From Desulfosarcina alkanivorans (GTDB lineage: Bacteria > Desulfobacterota > Desulfobacteria > Desulfobacterales > Desulfosarcinaceae): a stretch of DNA of 64,000 nucleotides. Positions 6,846-15,490 of the stretch are shown one piece after another (the stretch's first letter is position 1; every line of letters starts with the position of its first letter). Position numbers and translations under genes: made by a program. Location: positions 372,001 through 436,000 of the forward strand of contig NZ_AP021874.1 of the NCBI RefSeq assembly GCF_009688945.1, in the 5' to 3' direction. The notes under the pieces are model-generated. The model saw nothing but the letters and a program-made list of their open reading frames with translations, ran no database searches and had not been told where the DNA came from.

Positions 6846-9800
6846 TCACAGGGTTTCGTAGTTTCTGATCTTCCGCTCCCGCAGGTCCTTGTAGACGGCC
6901 TCGGCCACCTTCCGGCCATCGATGTTGGTGGTCACGCTCAGTTCCACCGGCCGGTCGGCCAGGCCATCGAGGCGCGAGAGCAGGGATTCCAGCAGTTCGC
7001 GCACTCCCGGACCGGCTTCCTCTCCGCGCATGGATGTCGCGGGAGCGGTGCGGGCCGAAGCGATCAACCGCTCGGAAGGCACCGTCTCGGTGAGTCCGGA
7101 TTGCAGGGGCTTCACTATCGGAGTCGGCGCGGTTGTCTTGGGCCGCTCGATCCCGGCCGGAGCCAGAGAGACATCTCCGTTTTCCAGTGCCGGTTCCACC
7201 GCGAACGGCTGGATATAGCTCTTACTTACCGGCTCGACGGCCGCCGCGACGGTCTGCACGATGCCGTTCATCGGTTGCGGAGGCGGCGCGGCAGTGGCCA
7301 TGACCGGCTGGAGAATCAGCATGGCGCTCAGGGCCTTGGGCACCAGGCGTTCGTCCAGACGCGGTACGAGACTGAGCACGCTTTCGATGATGCGTTGCCC
7401 AATCGATTCGGCGGGCGGCGCGGCTCCGAGTGTTTGCTTCTGCTCGGCCACCTGCGGAATCGGGGTCCGGACTCCCAGCATGGCGCGAGCGGAGGAGAGC
7501 AAACCGTTGGCGATCCCGGCACTGCGATCATTGATCGCCTGAATGCCCGCGCTCGCGCCACTGGAAAGCCTCTGCCAGAGGGTTTGCCCCTCGGCACCGG
7601 CGTTGGTAAAGATTCGACCGACAGCGCCGGGGACGGCAGACAGCGTGGCAACGATCCGGTCGCGGAGATTGACGGCTCCCGTGGCCAGCGCGTCCCAGGT
7701 ATTGACCTGGGGCGGCTTGAGCGCCAGTTCGGGCGTGTTGCCAAACAGGGATTGTTTGAGACCGCCGAAAATGGCCCCGGCCTTGGCCGCGACGGTTTGT
7801 GCGCTGGAGGTCAGACCGTCCCAGAGTTTTCCAGCCATCCGGAAAGGAGCCGAGGCGGCGTCCATGAGGTTTCCGCCCGCCGTCTTGATCTGCTGCCAGG
7901 CTCCCGCAGCGGCCGAGAGAATCCCGCGAGCGGCGAAGCCGAACACTTTCGCGGGCAGCGACTGGGTAAGGCTCATGCCGTCGGCGAGGGTCTTGAGCAG
8001 CGCGGAGCCGGAGGCGGTCAGGCTGGCGAGTGGTCCCTCGCGGGCATCGGAGAACGGCAGCAGATTGCGCAGCTTGCCGAGGGCGTTCTTGAGCATGGTG
8101 AAGGGATAGGTCACCGCCGACCAGATCCCTTCGCCCAGGGTGATCAGCAGCTTTTTGCCCGCCTCGAAGAAGGTGGTGTTTCCGGCGAAGAAGGAGCGCA
8201 CGGTGGCAAACAGCTCACGCAGGGTGCTGATAATCGGCAGATTCAGAATCGCCTGGCCGATCTGTCCGGCGGCGTCGGCCACCAGGCGTCCGATGGAGGT
8301 GAATATCCCGGAAATGAAATTCCAGACACCGACCACCACATCCCGCGCCCAGCGGAACGGGGTGGCAAGAAAGTCGTAGACCGCGCCGCCAATTGCCTTG
8401 AGACCGTCCAGCAGGGAGATGTCGCCGGTCAGCACCTGCCAGACCGCATAGACGATCTTCCCGGCGGCCATGAAGGCCTCGCCGATCATGCGCACGGGCA
8501 ACAGGAACTTGTAGATGAACTTGGTCGCTCCGATCAGTGATCCGACGATGGCCTTGCCGACCCAGACCACGCTGCGCACCACCACCGCCAGGGCTCGCAC
8601 GATGAGCGACAGGTTCCAGGCCACGATCTTCAGGGCGAACGCCAACCCCTGCAGAAGCACACCGGCGACGGTGCCGATAACCGTGCCGAAGGTGCGCCAG
8701 GACGACCCATCGGTGGCGCTGGCGGCCACGCCGAAGATCTCCACCACCGAAAAGACTGCGCTGGCCAGCGCCGCATAGGCACTCATCAGGGTGCGGACGG
8801 TGGGTTCGAGGATGGCGCGGATGCGGCCAAAGGCATGGGAGAACGCGCCCCACAATCCGGCCAGAGCCTCACGAACGCGGTAATAGGCTTTGAAGACGGT
8901 GACCACGAAGCCCAGCAGTCCGGCGGATTCGAGCTTCTGGGCCAGTTCGGCCGACATCTGCCCGACGCCGCCGCTGAGCGAACCCGCCAGCTCTCTGATC
9001 CCCTGGAAGACCAGCGAGACCTTGTTCCAGGCCCCGGTGATGATCTCCTGAATGCCGCCGAAGTTGGTTTCCCAGGCGCGTTTGAGCAGATATACCGACA
9101 AGATCACGCCCGCGATAATCGCGGTGACGGGCAAAAAATAGGTCGCAACCGCCGAACCCACCCCGGCGAGCGCGGCGCTGATGGCCACGAACCCGGCCTT
9201 GATGGCTGGAAGCATGAGTCCCACCATGCCCACGGCGGCGGTGACGGCTCCGGCCACGACCAGAATGGTGCCGAGGGCCATGGACAGTCCCAGGACCACC
9301 CGGGTCACGCCCGGCATCGATTTGGCCATGCGTTGCAGGAACAGAATGAAGCGGGAGACGCCGTTGATCACAGGCGTCACCACCGGTAGCAGAGTGCGCC
9401 CCAGGATTTCGCTGAGGTTGGCCATCTGCTGGCGCAGGAGCAGGAACCGGGCTCCGATGTCCTGGTTCATGGCGTCGGCCATCTGTTCGGTGACCGCCGT
9501 GCCGGTCTTCATGGCCCGGCCCACCGACTGGATATTGCCTTCGAGGCTCTCCATGCCCGCCGACATCTGCAGCAGGAACTTGACCGCCTCGTCGGAGCCG
9601 AAGGCCTTCTTCAGCTTTACCTGGGCGGCGGCGTTGGAGAGATCGGGGAACTGGCGCTTGATCTCCTGCAGGATGGGAACCACGCCCTTGAGACGGCCGC
9701 TGGTGTCGGTGAAGGACAGGCCAAGCTCGTCACCGGCCTCGGCCGCCTTCATGATGAACGCCTTGTACAGCGTGCCCGCCTCGGAGCCGGGCATGGTGGT

Positions 9801-10481
9801 CTGGAGCTGGCCGAGCACGGCGAGCTGCTCGTTCAGCGGAATATTGCTCGCGGCCGCCACCGCGCCGATGTTCTTGATGGCGTCGGCCATCTGGGTGCCG
9901 TTGGTCTTGAACGAGGCCACGGTCTGCGCCATGGCTCCGGAAAAGGCGGTCGCCCATTCCATGTCGTTCATGTCGGCCATGATGGGCTTGAAGATCCCGT
10001 AGGCCGTGGTGAAGGTGCCGACCATTTCCTGGGTGGTGGCCTTGGTCGCCTTGGCGGTCATGGCGGCCATGGAGGTGAAGACGCCCACGGCCTCGTCGCT
10101 GAGGTTGGACAGGGCCGATTTCACGTCGTAGGTGGCGGTGATGAAGGCGGCCTTGTCGGCACCGGACCATTGGTTGGTGAAGGATTCTGCGGCGTCCTCG
10201 ATGGCCCGGAGATCCTGCACGCCCAAGGACGCCAGCTCTCCCAGGGCCTTCTGGGTCGCGGCGGTGGAGGCGACCAAGGCGGCGGGCATTGCCATCAGGG
10301 CCAGTCCCGCCCCCAGCATCATGGTCCCTTGCTGGATACGGTCCAGGTTGCGAGTCATCCGCTCGCTGGCATCCGCCACGGTGGAATCGAGGTCCATCAT
10401 GGAACCACGGATGCGCTGCGCGTTCTGCGAGAACGCATCCTTCATCGATACCACTATGCCCAGTCCGAGATCGCCGTTCAT
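6846..10481 (-). CDS. Tail tape measure protein
   Basis: This 1,211-residue protein follows the TP901-type pattern: an N-terminal conserved domain (KALGELASLGVQDLRAIEDAAE, then a long Ala/Met-rich helical stretch), several hydrophobic segments between residues ~390 and ~490, and a Pro/Ala-rich tail. It fixes tail length and is ejected ahead of the DNA. It follows the chaperone frameshift cassette, the normal order. Between codons ~1077 and 1087 (7252-7222) the gene contains an exact CCGGTAAGTAA plus CCGTC at the standard spacing, an intragenic copy of the repeated promoter-like element. The ATG at 10481 adjoins the stop of the frameshifted extension. Confidence 0.93.
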   Translation of the reverse strand: MNGDLGLGIVVSMKDAFSQNAQRIRGSMMDLDSTVADASERMTRNLDRIQQGTMMLGAGLALMAMPAALVASTAATQKALGELASLGVQDLRAIEDAAESFTNQWSGADKAAFITATYDVKSALSNLSDEAVGVFTSMAAMTAKATKATTQEMVGTFTTAYGIFKPIMADMNDMEWATAFSGAMAQTVASFKTNGTQMADAIKNIGAVAAASNIPLNEQLAVLGQLQTTMPGSEAGTLYKAFIMKAAEAGDELGLSFTDTSGRLKGVVPILQEIKRQFPDLSNAAAQVKLKKAFGSDEAVKFLLQMSAGMESLEGNIQSVGRAMKTGTAVTEQMADAMNQDIGARFLLLRQQMANLSEILGRTLLPVVTPVINGVSRFILFLQRMAKSMPGVTRVVLGLSMALGTILVVAGAVTAAVGMVGLMLPAIKAGFVAISAALAGVGSAVATYFLPVTAIIAGVILSVYLLKRAWETNFGGIQEIITGAWNKVSLVFQGIRELAGSLSGGVGQMSAELAQKLESAGLLGFVVTVFKAYYRVREALAGLWGAFSHAFGRIRAILEPTVRTLMSAYAALASAVFSVVEIFGVAASATDGSSWRTFGTVIGTVAGVLLQGLAFALKIVAWNLSLIVRALAVVVRSVVWVGKAIVGSLIGATKFIYKFLLPVRMIGEAFMAAGKIVYAVWQVLTGDISLLDGLKAIGGAVYDFLATPFRWARDVVVGVWNFISGIFTSIGRLVADAAGQIGQAILNLPIISTLRELFATVRSFFAGNTTFFEAGKKLLITLGEGIWSAVTYPFTMLKNALGKLRNLLPFSDAREGPLASLTASGSALLKTLADGMSLTQSLPAKVFGFAARGILSAAAGAWQQIKTAGGNLMDAASAPFRMAGKLWDGLTSSAQTVAAKAGAIFGGLKQSLFGNTPELALKPPQVNTWDALATGAVNLRDRIVATLSAVPGAVGRIFTNAGAEGQTLWQRLSSGASAGIQAINDRSAGIANGLLSSARAMLGVRTPIPQVAEQKQTLGAAPPAESIGQRIIESVLSLVPRLDERLVPKALSAMLILQPVMATAAPPPQPMNGIVQTVAAAVEPVSKSYIQPFAVEPALENGDVSLAPAGIERPKTTAPTPIVKPLQSGLTETVPSERLIASARTAPATSMRGEEAGPGVRELLESLLSRLDGLADRPVELSVTTNIDGRKVAEAVYKDLRERKIRNYETL
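7222..7252 (-). promoter_or_regulatory. 31-bp promoter-like element, intragenic copy
   Basis: Inside the tape measure gene the minus strand reads CCGTC-N15-CCGGTAAGTAA. The distal block is an exact 11-base match to the other copies and the proximal block differs by one base. It would point towards the DUF4406, tube-associated and LysM genes, the first of which starts 385 bases away. Being in coding sequence it could be chance, but the exact spacing argues against that. Confidence 0.55.
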
Positions 10482-10646
10482 CTATCGCCGTTCCGTTTGC
10501 TCACGTTCAAAATCAAGCTGCCGCTCGAGGGCCTCGACGAACTGACGCCGGACCCTGAGCGGCAGCGAGCGGGTTTCCGACCAGCCCCAGTGCAGTCCGC
10601 CGTAAGCGAGAAAGAATGCGTCGCTTACAAGCGAACTCCGGGGAAC
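10482..10646 (-). CDS. Tail chaperone -1 frame extension (DUF6760-like)
   Basis: This 54-codon stretch has no convincing start and is best read as the continuation of the upstream gene after a -1 frameshift at the TTTTTTG site. It carries SDAFFLAYGGLHWGWSETRSLPLRVRRQFVEALERQ, which resembles the small DUF6760-type protein that follows gp26-like chaperones in contractile systems (AYxxHW, then RRxxVE). The stop lies directly before the tape measure start. Fusion with the first 219 residues of the upstream protein would give a 273-residue product. An ATG at 10703 in the same frame is the only alternative start and has no evident ribosome site. Confidence 0.72.
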   Translation of the reverse strand, partial: VPRSSLVSDAFFLAYGGLHWGWSETRSLPLRVRRQFVEALERQLDFEREQTERR

Positions 10647-10652
10647 AAAAAA
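10602..10652 (-). promoter_or_regulatory. Programmed -1 frameshift signal (slippery site and stem-loop)
   Basis: The heptamer T-TTT-TTG occupies 10652-10646 in exact zero-frame register (codons GCT TTT TTG). About ten bases on lies a short stem (TCGCT/AGCGA around the zero-frame TAA). An overlapping perfect 8-base inverted repeat pairs GTAAGCGA at 10628-10621 with TCGCTTAC at 10609-10602. Slippery site, downstream structure and position just before the tape measure gene match the classic tail chaperone frameshift of phages. Confidence 0.78.
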
Positions 10653-11302
10653 GCCGGTTCGGCCTCCAGCCGGGTACGGATCTTGGTGCCGCAGCCATCG
10701 CATTCGGTCTCGACCGAGGTGTCGATTCCTGCGTCGACCCGCGACATCTCCTGCCGCAGCGCGTTGCGGTCGCGCATCGACATTTCCGCCAGGCTCTTCT
10801 TGGAGGGAGCCTTGCCGTCGATGTCGAGGACGCGGATGAGCATGGCCGAGGTGATGTTGGGCTCGCGCAGGCTAGCCAGACGCTTTTCCTTGTGGCCGTC
10901 GAGATATCCGAAGCGCACGGTTTTCTTCGAGCCGGGCAGCTTGAAGGCGAACTCCCGCTCCTCGCCGTAGGGGGTGACCTTGAGATCCTCGAGATTGATG
11001 GTCACAAAGTTGCTCATGCGGCAGGCGCTGTTCAGGCAGCTCAGCTCCAGCTCCACCTCGTCGCCGAGGGAAATCTGGCGCAGGCGGACCAGGGCGAACA
11101 GCCGGTCACCCGAGAGCAGGTTCATCACCTCGGCGAGATCGGGATCGGTCTTCTCGCCCAGCCGGACGAAACAGTTGCGGAGCACCTGGTTGATCGCCTC
11201 TCCGGAACGGATCAGGCGCTGGTTGGTGAGCAGTTCTTCCTCGGCCCCGGTCATTTCCCGAAGCTCGAGTTCAGTGCCGCTTGGCAGTTCAAAGCTGTAC
11301 AT
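10625..11302 (-). CDS. Tail assembly chaperone, T4 gp26/baseplate-chaperone-like
   Basis: The zero-frame product has 225 residues. It opens SFELPSGTELELREMTGAEEELLTNQRLIRSGEAINQVLRNCF, then has paired Cys (LSCLNSACRM) and, near the end, CDGCGTKI, which could form a zinc site. This matches the gp26-like chaperone/baseplate family found between tube and tape measure genes. Such proteins coat the tape measure during tail assembly. The last seven codons contain the slippery site. Most ribosomes would stop at 10625 and a fraction would enter the -1 frame extension. The ATG at 11302 sits 16 bases from the tube gene stop. Confidence 0.8.
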   Translation of the reverse strand: MYSFELPSGTELELREMTGAEEELLTNQRLIRSGEAINQVLRNCFVRLGEKTDPDLAEVMNLLSGDRLFALVRLRQISLGDEVELELSCLNSACRMSNFVTINLEDLKVTPYGEEREFAFKLPGSKKTVRFGYLDGHKEKRLASLREPNITSAMLIRVLDIDGKAPSKKSLAEMSMRDRNALRQEMSRVDAGIDTSVETECDGCGTKIRTRLEAEPAFLFPGVRL

Positions 11303-11317
11303 GGTCGATCCTCCGGT

Positions 11318-11779
11318 TTAGGTCCAGTATTGGAAGCAGATGGTGAGCTTCTCGATGGTGTTCTCGGTGTTGCCGCCTTCGAGCTCGTCGTATTCGAGCG
11401 CCTTCACCCAAGCCCCGTGCAGGGTCCAGCGGCGGGTCTCGTTGCCGGTGCGGTCGTAGCGGACAACGTCGATGTCGCGCATGTAGTCGGCCGGAAGGCC
11501 GCCGGTGACGGCGTTCACGTCCACCTGTTTCTTGATCCATTCGCGGGCCGCCTCGTCGGAGCCGTCCTGCAGTGTGCCTTTCTCGAGGGTGATGTCCTCG
11601 AACTTGACCCGCCCTGCCACCTTTTGGTCGAACATCGAACCGGCCGGGGCAAAGGCCACTTCCTCGAATTCGGTTTTTGGCTCCTGTCCCTTGTGGAACA
11701 GGGCCACGTCGAAGCCGTTTACCTCGATGGCGAATTGCCAGTTCTGGTAAAGGCTCTTGGGCATATTTCCGCTTCTCAT
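11318..11779 (-). CDS. Tail tube protein (gp19-like)
   Basis: The protein of 153 residues (148 if ATG 11764 is used) has the gp19/CIS tube pattern: SLYQNWQFAIEVNGFDVALFHKG at the N-terminus, FEEVAFAPAG, then GRVKFEDITLEKGTLQDGSDE, and a final WVKALEYDELEGGNTENTIEKLTICFQYW strand pair. It stacks as hexamer rings to form the inner tube of the contractile tail. It directly follows the sheath gene, the usual order. GGGAG lies nine bases before the ATG at 11779, so that start is favoured. Confidence 0.88.
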   Translation of the reverse strand: MRSGNMPKSLYQNWQFAIEVNGFDVALFHKGQEPKTEFEEVAFAPAGSMFDQKVAGRVKFEDITLEKGTLQDGSDEAAREWIKKQVDVNAVTGGLPADYMRDIDVVRYDRTGNETRRWTLHGAWVKALEYDELEGGNTENTIEKLTICFQYWT

Positions 11780-11794
11780 AGCCGTGTTCTCCCG

Positions 11795-13324
11795 TTAGAT
11801 GATTTCTTTGAAGTCCGCGCCGGTGCTGGTCAGGATGAAGTTCAGCTCGATGAACTCCGCCGTCTTGGTCGGCTTGACGAACACGCGGGCCACCATTTCG
11901 TTGCGGTCGATGACCGCCGGGGAATTGGTCTCCTCGTCGCACTGGAAGGCGAAGTCGTAGAGGCCGCCCTTGTCCTTGATGTCCTGCAGAAAGGGATTGA
12001 TCAGGCGGCCGAGGGCACGCCAGGTCTGGGGATGGTTCGGCTCGAATACCACGAAGCGGGAGGATTCCGAGATGGCTTCCTCCATGAACATCATCAGGCG
12101 GCGGACGTTGATGCGGTCCACGGCCGAGGGCTGGCTTTGCAGCGTCTTCTGGCCCCAGATGTTGATGCCGGTGTCGGGGAACACGGCGATGACGTTGACC
12201 CCTTCCGGATAGAGCACATCGCGCTCGCCACGGCTGGTCTTGTAGGCCAGGGAGAGCGTGTTGAAGATGCGGCCACGGTCGATACCGGCGGGCGCGTTCC
12301 AGACGTTGGTCTTCTGGTCGCTGCGGGCGATGCAGCCCGCCACCGCGCCGCAGGGCGGCACCAGTTTCTTGCGCGAGTTGACCGGATCGCTGATCTCCAG
12401 CCAGGGGTAGTAGAGCGCCGCGTAGGAGGAGTTGAAAGCCGCGTGGCTGTACATCCCTTGTCCCTTGCGGAAGTCGACCGCTTCGAGCGGCTCCAGGTGC
12501 ATGGGCGTGTCGGCGATGAACAGCAGGTCCTTGCGCCCCTCGGCATAGGCGATTCCGGCGTTGATCACCGGCACCGTGGTGACGCCGGGGACCATCAGCA
12601 GGTTCAGGGCGTCGATCTCGTCAAAGCCATAGAGGCCGGTATGCTGCGAGGGATCGCCGATGAAGTCCGCATCGGCCAGATCGGTCAGACCATTGTCGCC
12701 GCCGCTGAGCGTGAACACGCCCAATGCCGGACGGTCGCTGGGCGTTCCCATTGCTGCGGCCAGATCCTGGACCAAGATGAAATCCGAGCGGTCGTTGATC
12801 GCCAGCTCCACATGGTTCGGCAGCGTCTCGTCCATGCTCAGATCCTTGAACACCTCGACCACATCGCCTTTGTGCCGGACCACCAGGTTGAAATGGTTGG
12901 CCGGGTCAAGGGAACCGTCCTCGATGGAAACGGAGAGCCGGTCGCCCCAGACGCCTTCGTTCACGGCCTCGATCCGCAGGGCGTCGGCGGGCGTCGCCTC
13001 CCGGTTCTGCAGCACGATGGAAGACTTCAGCGCCGTCAGGGTGTCCCGGTCGGTGGGATCGGTGAGATGGGCAATACGGGTGACATAGAGGACCGAGCCG
13101 CCGTTGTCGAAAAACGCCCGGGCGGCGTAGGCCAGATAGCTTTCATTGATGTAGGAGCCGAAACGGTTGATGAACTGTTCCCAGCTCGTCACCAGCACGG
13201 GCTTGTTGATCGGGCCTTTCTCGGCCACTCCGACCATGGCAGCCGACGAGGTCGAGATCTGCTTCACATAGAAACTGAAGTCCGTTTCCCGGGTGTAAAT
13301 CCCGGGCGATAGATAGGTCGGCAT
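11795..13324 (-). CDS. Tail sheath protein
   Basis: At 509 residues, with the N-terminal PTYLSPGIYTRETDFSFYVKQISTSSAAMVGVAEKGPINKPVLVTSWEQF block, a GGSVLYVTRIA strand and the conserved C-terminal domain (QTWRALGRLINPFLQDIKDKGGLYDFAFQCDEETN), this is a phage tail sheath of the T4 gp18/P2 FI superfamily. It contracts to drive the tube through the envelope and thereby defines the phage as myovirus-like. The start is the ATG at 13324, two bases after the upstream stop. Confidence 0.95.
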   Translation of the reverse strand: MPTYLSPGIYTRETDFSFYVKQISTSSAAMVGVAEKGPINKPVLVTSWEQFINRFGSYINESYLAYAARAFFDNGGSVLYVTRIAHLTDPTDRDTLTALKSSIVLQNREATPADALRIEAVNEGVWGDRLSVSIEDGSLDPANHFNLVVRHKGDVVEVFKDLSMDETLPNHVELAINDRSDFILVQDLAAAMGTPSDRPALGVFTLSGGDNGLTDLADADFIGDPSQHTGLYGFDEIDALNLLMVPGVTTVPVINAGIAYAEGRKDLLFIADTPMHLEPLEAVDFRKGQGMYSHAAFNSSYAALYYPWLEISDPVNSRKKLVPPCGAVAGCIARSDQKTNVWNAPAGIDRGRIFNTLSLAYKTSRGERDVLYPEGVNVIAVFPDTGINIWGQKTLQSQPSAVDRINVRRLMMFMEEAISESSRFVVFEPNHPQTWRALGRLINPFLQDIKDKGGLYDFAFQCDEETNSPAVIDRNEMVARVFVKPTKTAEFIELNFILTSTGADFKEII

Positions 13325-13326
13325 GG

Positions 13327-13584
13327 TTATTTCCTCCGCTTGCTGGTGGTCTTGGCCTCATCGGCTGCGGCGTCATCGGTTGCCGTGGGCTTTTCCGGTT
13401 CCGGTTCCGCGCCGCCGGTCAGGTCGGTGATGCGCACCAGGCCGCGTTTTCCGGCGGTCTTGATCTCGGCGGAGAGGTCCTTGCGGGCGATGCTCTTGCG
13501 CTCTCGCGGCCCGAGGTGGAGAGTTCCCTGGCCGGAGAGGTTGAACGTCAGGGGTTGGAACTGCAGGTTTCTGATCTCGATCAC
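13327..13584 (-). CDS. Small phage protein before the sheath gene
   Basis: The 85-residue protein has a beta-rich N-terminal half (IEIRNLQFQPLTFNLSGQGTLHLGPRERKSIARKDL) and a charged, disordered Glu/Pro/Lys-rich tail. It starts at GTG 13584 behind AAGGAG. No family is recognised. Similar small proteins with a capped beta domain often precede sheath genes in contractile phages, where they may help join the head to the tail, but nothing specific is visible. Confidence 0.65.
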   Translation of the reverse strand: MIEIRNLQFQPLTFNLSGQGTLHLGPRERKSIARKDLSAEIKTAGKRGLVRITDLTGGAEPEPEKPTATDDAAADEAKTTSKRRK

Positions 13585-13596
13585 GGTAGTTCTCCT

Positions 13597-14145
13597 TTAC
13601 GGTTGAATGGTTCGTTGCTCTGTCACGTCGCCGTGAAACTGGAAGGTCCGGTCCCGGATCAGCCGACCGTCGCGCAGGTCGCCGTCGTACACCGGGCAGG
13701 ATTCGATGCGGATGCGTCCGGAGCTTTGCCGGAGGTTGGAGAGGTTCACCCGGGCCAGGCCGCCCAGAGGAATCAGCTCGGTAAGGTTCAGGCTGCCCTG
13801 GTCGGCGATGGCGATCTCCGGGTAAAGCTGGAGAAACCGCGACACCGATTCGTGAAAACCAAGCAGTTCGGCCTCCCGGTCCACGGTCACCACCAGGTCG
13901 AAATCGAGGTGATAGAGACGGGGAAACCGGCACTCCTCGAAACTCAGCTCCGCGACATTCTTCTCGAACAGGCGGCTCTGGCTGCGGCGGAAACGGTCTT
14001 CCGCCAGCTTCGGCCCCTGGAGGATGACGCTGGGGGTACGCTGGACCTCGAACAGGTCATCCGGGAACACCAGCACGGTGTCCGGGTGGATGGCCTGTTT
14101 GGCCAGGCGGATCAGGATTTCTGTGACGGTCTGTATCGTGCTCAA
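13597..14145 (-). CDS. Putative tail completion/terminator protein
   Basis: The protein has 182 residues and no recognised family. It is a mixed alpha/beta protein (TEILIRLAKQAIHPDTVLVFPDD, then YHLDFDLVVTVDREAELLGFHESVSRFLQLYP). Its place between the gpG-like morphogenesis gene and the sheath gene, and the size, fit a tail terminator or head-tail joining protein. The start is most likely TTG at 14145, with GGAGG six bases upstream. A copy of the 31-bp promoter-like element ends 25 bases upstream, so the gene would head the sheath/tube/tape measure unit. Confidence 0.62.
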   Translation of the reverse strand: MSTIQTVTEILIRLAKQAIHPDTVLVFPDDLFEVQRTPSVILQGPKLAEDRFRRSQSRLFEKNVAELSFEECRFPRLYHLDFDLVVTVDREAELLGFHESVSRFLQLYPEIAIADQGSLNLTELIPLGGLARVNLSNLRQSSGRIRIESCPVYDGDLRDGRLIRDRTFQFHGDVTEQRTIQP

Positions 14146-14169
14146 AGGACGCCTCCGTTTTCTGCCTGG

Positions 14170-14200
14170 TTACTTACCGGAAGCGCTGGCGATGTGTCGG
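14170..14200 (-). promoter_or_regulatory. 31-bp promoter-like element, copy 2
   Basis: The minus strand reads CCGAC-N15-CCGGTAAGTAA in the 59-base gap between the gpG-like gene stop and the next gene. Its distance to the TTG start at 14145 is 25 bases. Confidence 0.75.
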
Positions 14201-14204
14201 AGGC

Positions 14205-14690
14205 TCAAAGCGCGGAGCGGATCGCCTCGCGATAGTTCTGGAGGATCTGCTCGCGGTACTTATCCATCACCGGATGCAGAAAGGGTCTGGCGGGGATGAT
14301 GATGGTCGCGCCGTTCGGATGTTTGATGGTGGCCCCGTACTCCATGACGGCACCGATGTTCACCATGTCTTCCCCGTCCTTGTTAACGGTGCCGCGCAGC
14401 AGGCCGACGAACGCCTTGTCGGCCATGATCTTCTGGGTGATGGTGTTGACGAGAAAGCCGGTGTCGATGAGCGCCTTGCTGGAACCTTTGCGCTCGATGG
14501 TGCTCTCGGCGAGTTTCACGAAGGCCTGTCCGCCCGGGGCCTGGGAGCGAATCCCCCGCTGGATCTCGCGCACCAGAAAAAGGGCGTTGCGGATCGTGGC
14601 CTGACGCAGGGCCGTGGCCAGGCGCGGCCCCATGCCGGTGGTCAGCTTGGCGCGGGCCTTGTCCCAGTCACCGGTCCGCCTAACGCCCAT
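14205..14690 (-). CDS. Phage virion morphogenesis protein (gpG / HK97 gp10-like)
   Basis: The 161-residue protein has a basic helical N-terminal half (LATALRQATIRNALFLVREIQRGIRSQAPGGQAFVKL), a central LIDTGFLVNTITQKI segment and the C-terminal GAVMEYGATIKHPNGATIIIPARPFLHPVMDKYRE. The DTGxL and IPARPFL signatures are those of Mu gpG/HK97 gp10-type proteins, which take part in tail completion and head-tail joining. It overlaps the upstream gene by 11 bases. Confidence 0.85.
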   Translation of the reverse strand: MGVRRTGDWDKARAKLTTGMGPRLATALRQATIRNALFLVREIQRGIRSQAPGGQAFVKLAESTIERKGSSKALIDTGFLVNTITQKIMADKAFVGLLRGTVNKDGEDMVNIGAVMEYGATIKHPNGATIIIPARPFLHPVMDKYREQILQNYREAIRSAL

Positions 14691-15039
14691 TGAGCTTCAC
14701 CAGTTGCAGGTTCTTGTGAGTGACGGTGCCGAAGAAGTGTTCTTCTTCCACACTCTGTATGCGATAGGTTTCCCTGTCGGTGGCCAGGCGGTCTTCACCC
14801 CGGACATCGGCATCCGGAAGGACACAGGCGAGCGCGTCGATCTTGCCGCTCAGCTCCTCCGGCGGGGTTTCGTTCAGTTCGAGGGGGATGACGGAGATTT
14901 CCGTGTATTCGGCATCGTCGGTGCCGTAGAGCCGCTCGCCGGGAACCACGCGCAGGATGCGTGCGGTCTGGCCCGAGGAGAGGATCAGCCGGGCGACATC
15001 GGCCACGGCTTCGGCGCGTTCCCGGTCATTCAACAACAT
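14680..15039 (-). CDS. Head-tail joining protein candidate
   Basis: The 119-residue protein has an N-terminal helix (DRERAEAVADVARLILSS) and a beta-rich remainder (ARILRVVPGERLYGTDDAEYTEISVIPLEL, then ETYRIQSVEEEHFFGTVTHKNLQLVKL). This architecture is common for head-closure or stopper proteins at this genome position (after the connector, before gpG). No specific family is claimed. It overlaps the genes on both sides by 11-14 bases, implying translational coupling. Confidence 0.6.
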   Translation of the reverse strand: MLLNDRERAEAVADVARLILSSGQTARILRVVPGERLYGTDDAEYTEISVIPLELNETPPEELSGKIDALACVLPDADVRGEDRLATDRETYRIQSVEEEHFFGTVTHKNLQLVKLNGR

Positions 15040-15490
15040 CGAGATCGATCCCTTGTTCGTAGATGACCGGCGTAAGGCCGCTCGGGGTCAGGATGTAGGC
15101 TTCCTGATCGAGCTGGGTGGCCGGACGCAGCTCGGTGAGCCGCTGCCGGTAGTCGGCGAGCAGATCGGCCTCGAGCTTGGCCCAGTGGCCGGGCTGTCCG
15201 GTTTTGTCCACTCTCTTGTCGCCGCTGGAAAAGGAGAAGGCGTTGGCGGTGGCCGAACGCATGACCTGGCAGGCGTGGATCTGCGCCATGATCACCAGGA
15301 GCTCGCGGACCTCGCCGGTGGGATCGGGGGTGATCTCTCCGACCGTGATCGTCAGCGATTGGTCGAGGTCACGGCCGACCCGGAAAACGGCTTTCCGGAC
15401 GCATCTCTCCAGAGTCTGGTCCTCGAAGAGAGATGCGCCCGGATCGGACAGGTCGAGCCGCAGGTCGGCGATCAGGTCACTCAGCAGCAC
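15026..15490 (-). CDS. Head-tail connector/adaptor candidate
   Basis: The 154-residue, mostly helical protein (LLSDLIADLRLDLSDPGASLFEDQTLERCVRKAVFRVGRDLDQ, then ELLVIMAQIHACQVMRSATANAFSFSSGDKRVDKTGQ) resembles gp6/gp15-type adaptors that sit under the portal. The N-terminal LLSDLIxDLRxDL...F.D..LERCV pattern is frequent in such proteins. The GTG at 15490 is the likely start. It overlaps the preceding gene by 14 bases. Confidence 0.65.
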   Translation of the reverse strand: MLLSDLIADLRLDLSDPGASLFEDQTLERCVRKAVFRVGRDLDQSLTITVGEITPDPTGEVRELLVIMAQIHACQVMRSATANAFSFSSGDKRVDKTGQPGHWAKLEADLLADYRQRLTELRPATQLDQEAYILTPSGLTPVIYEQGIDLDVVE

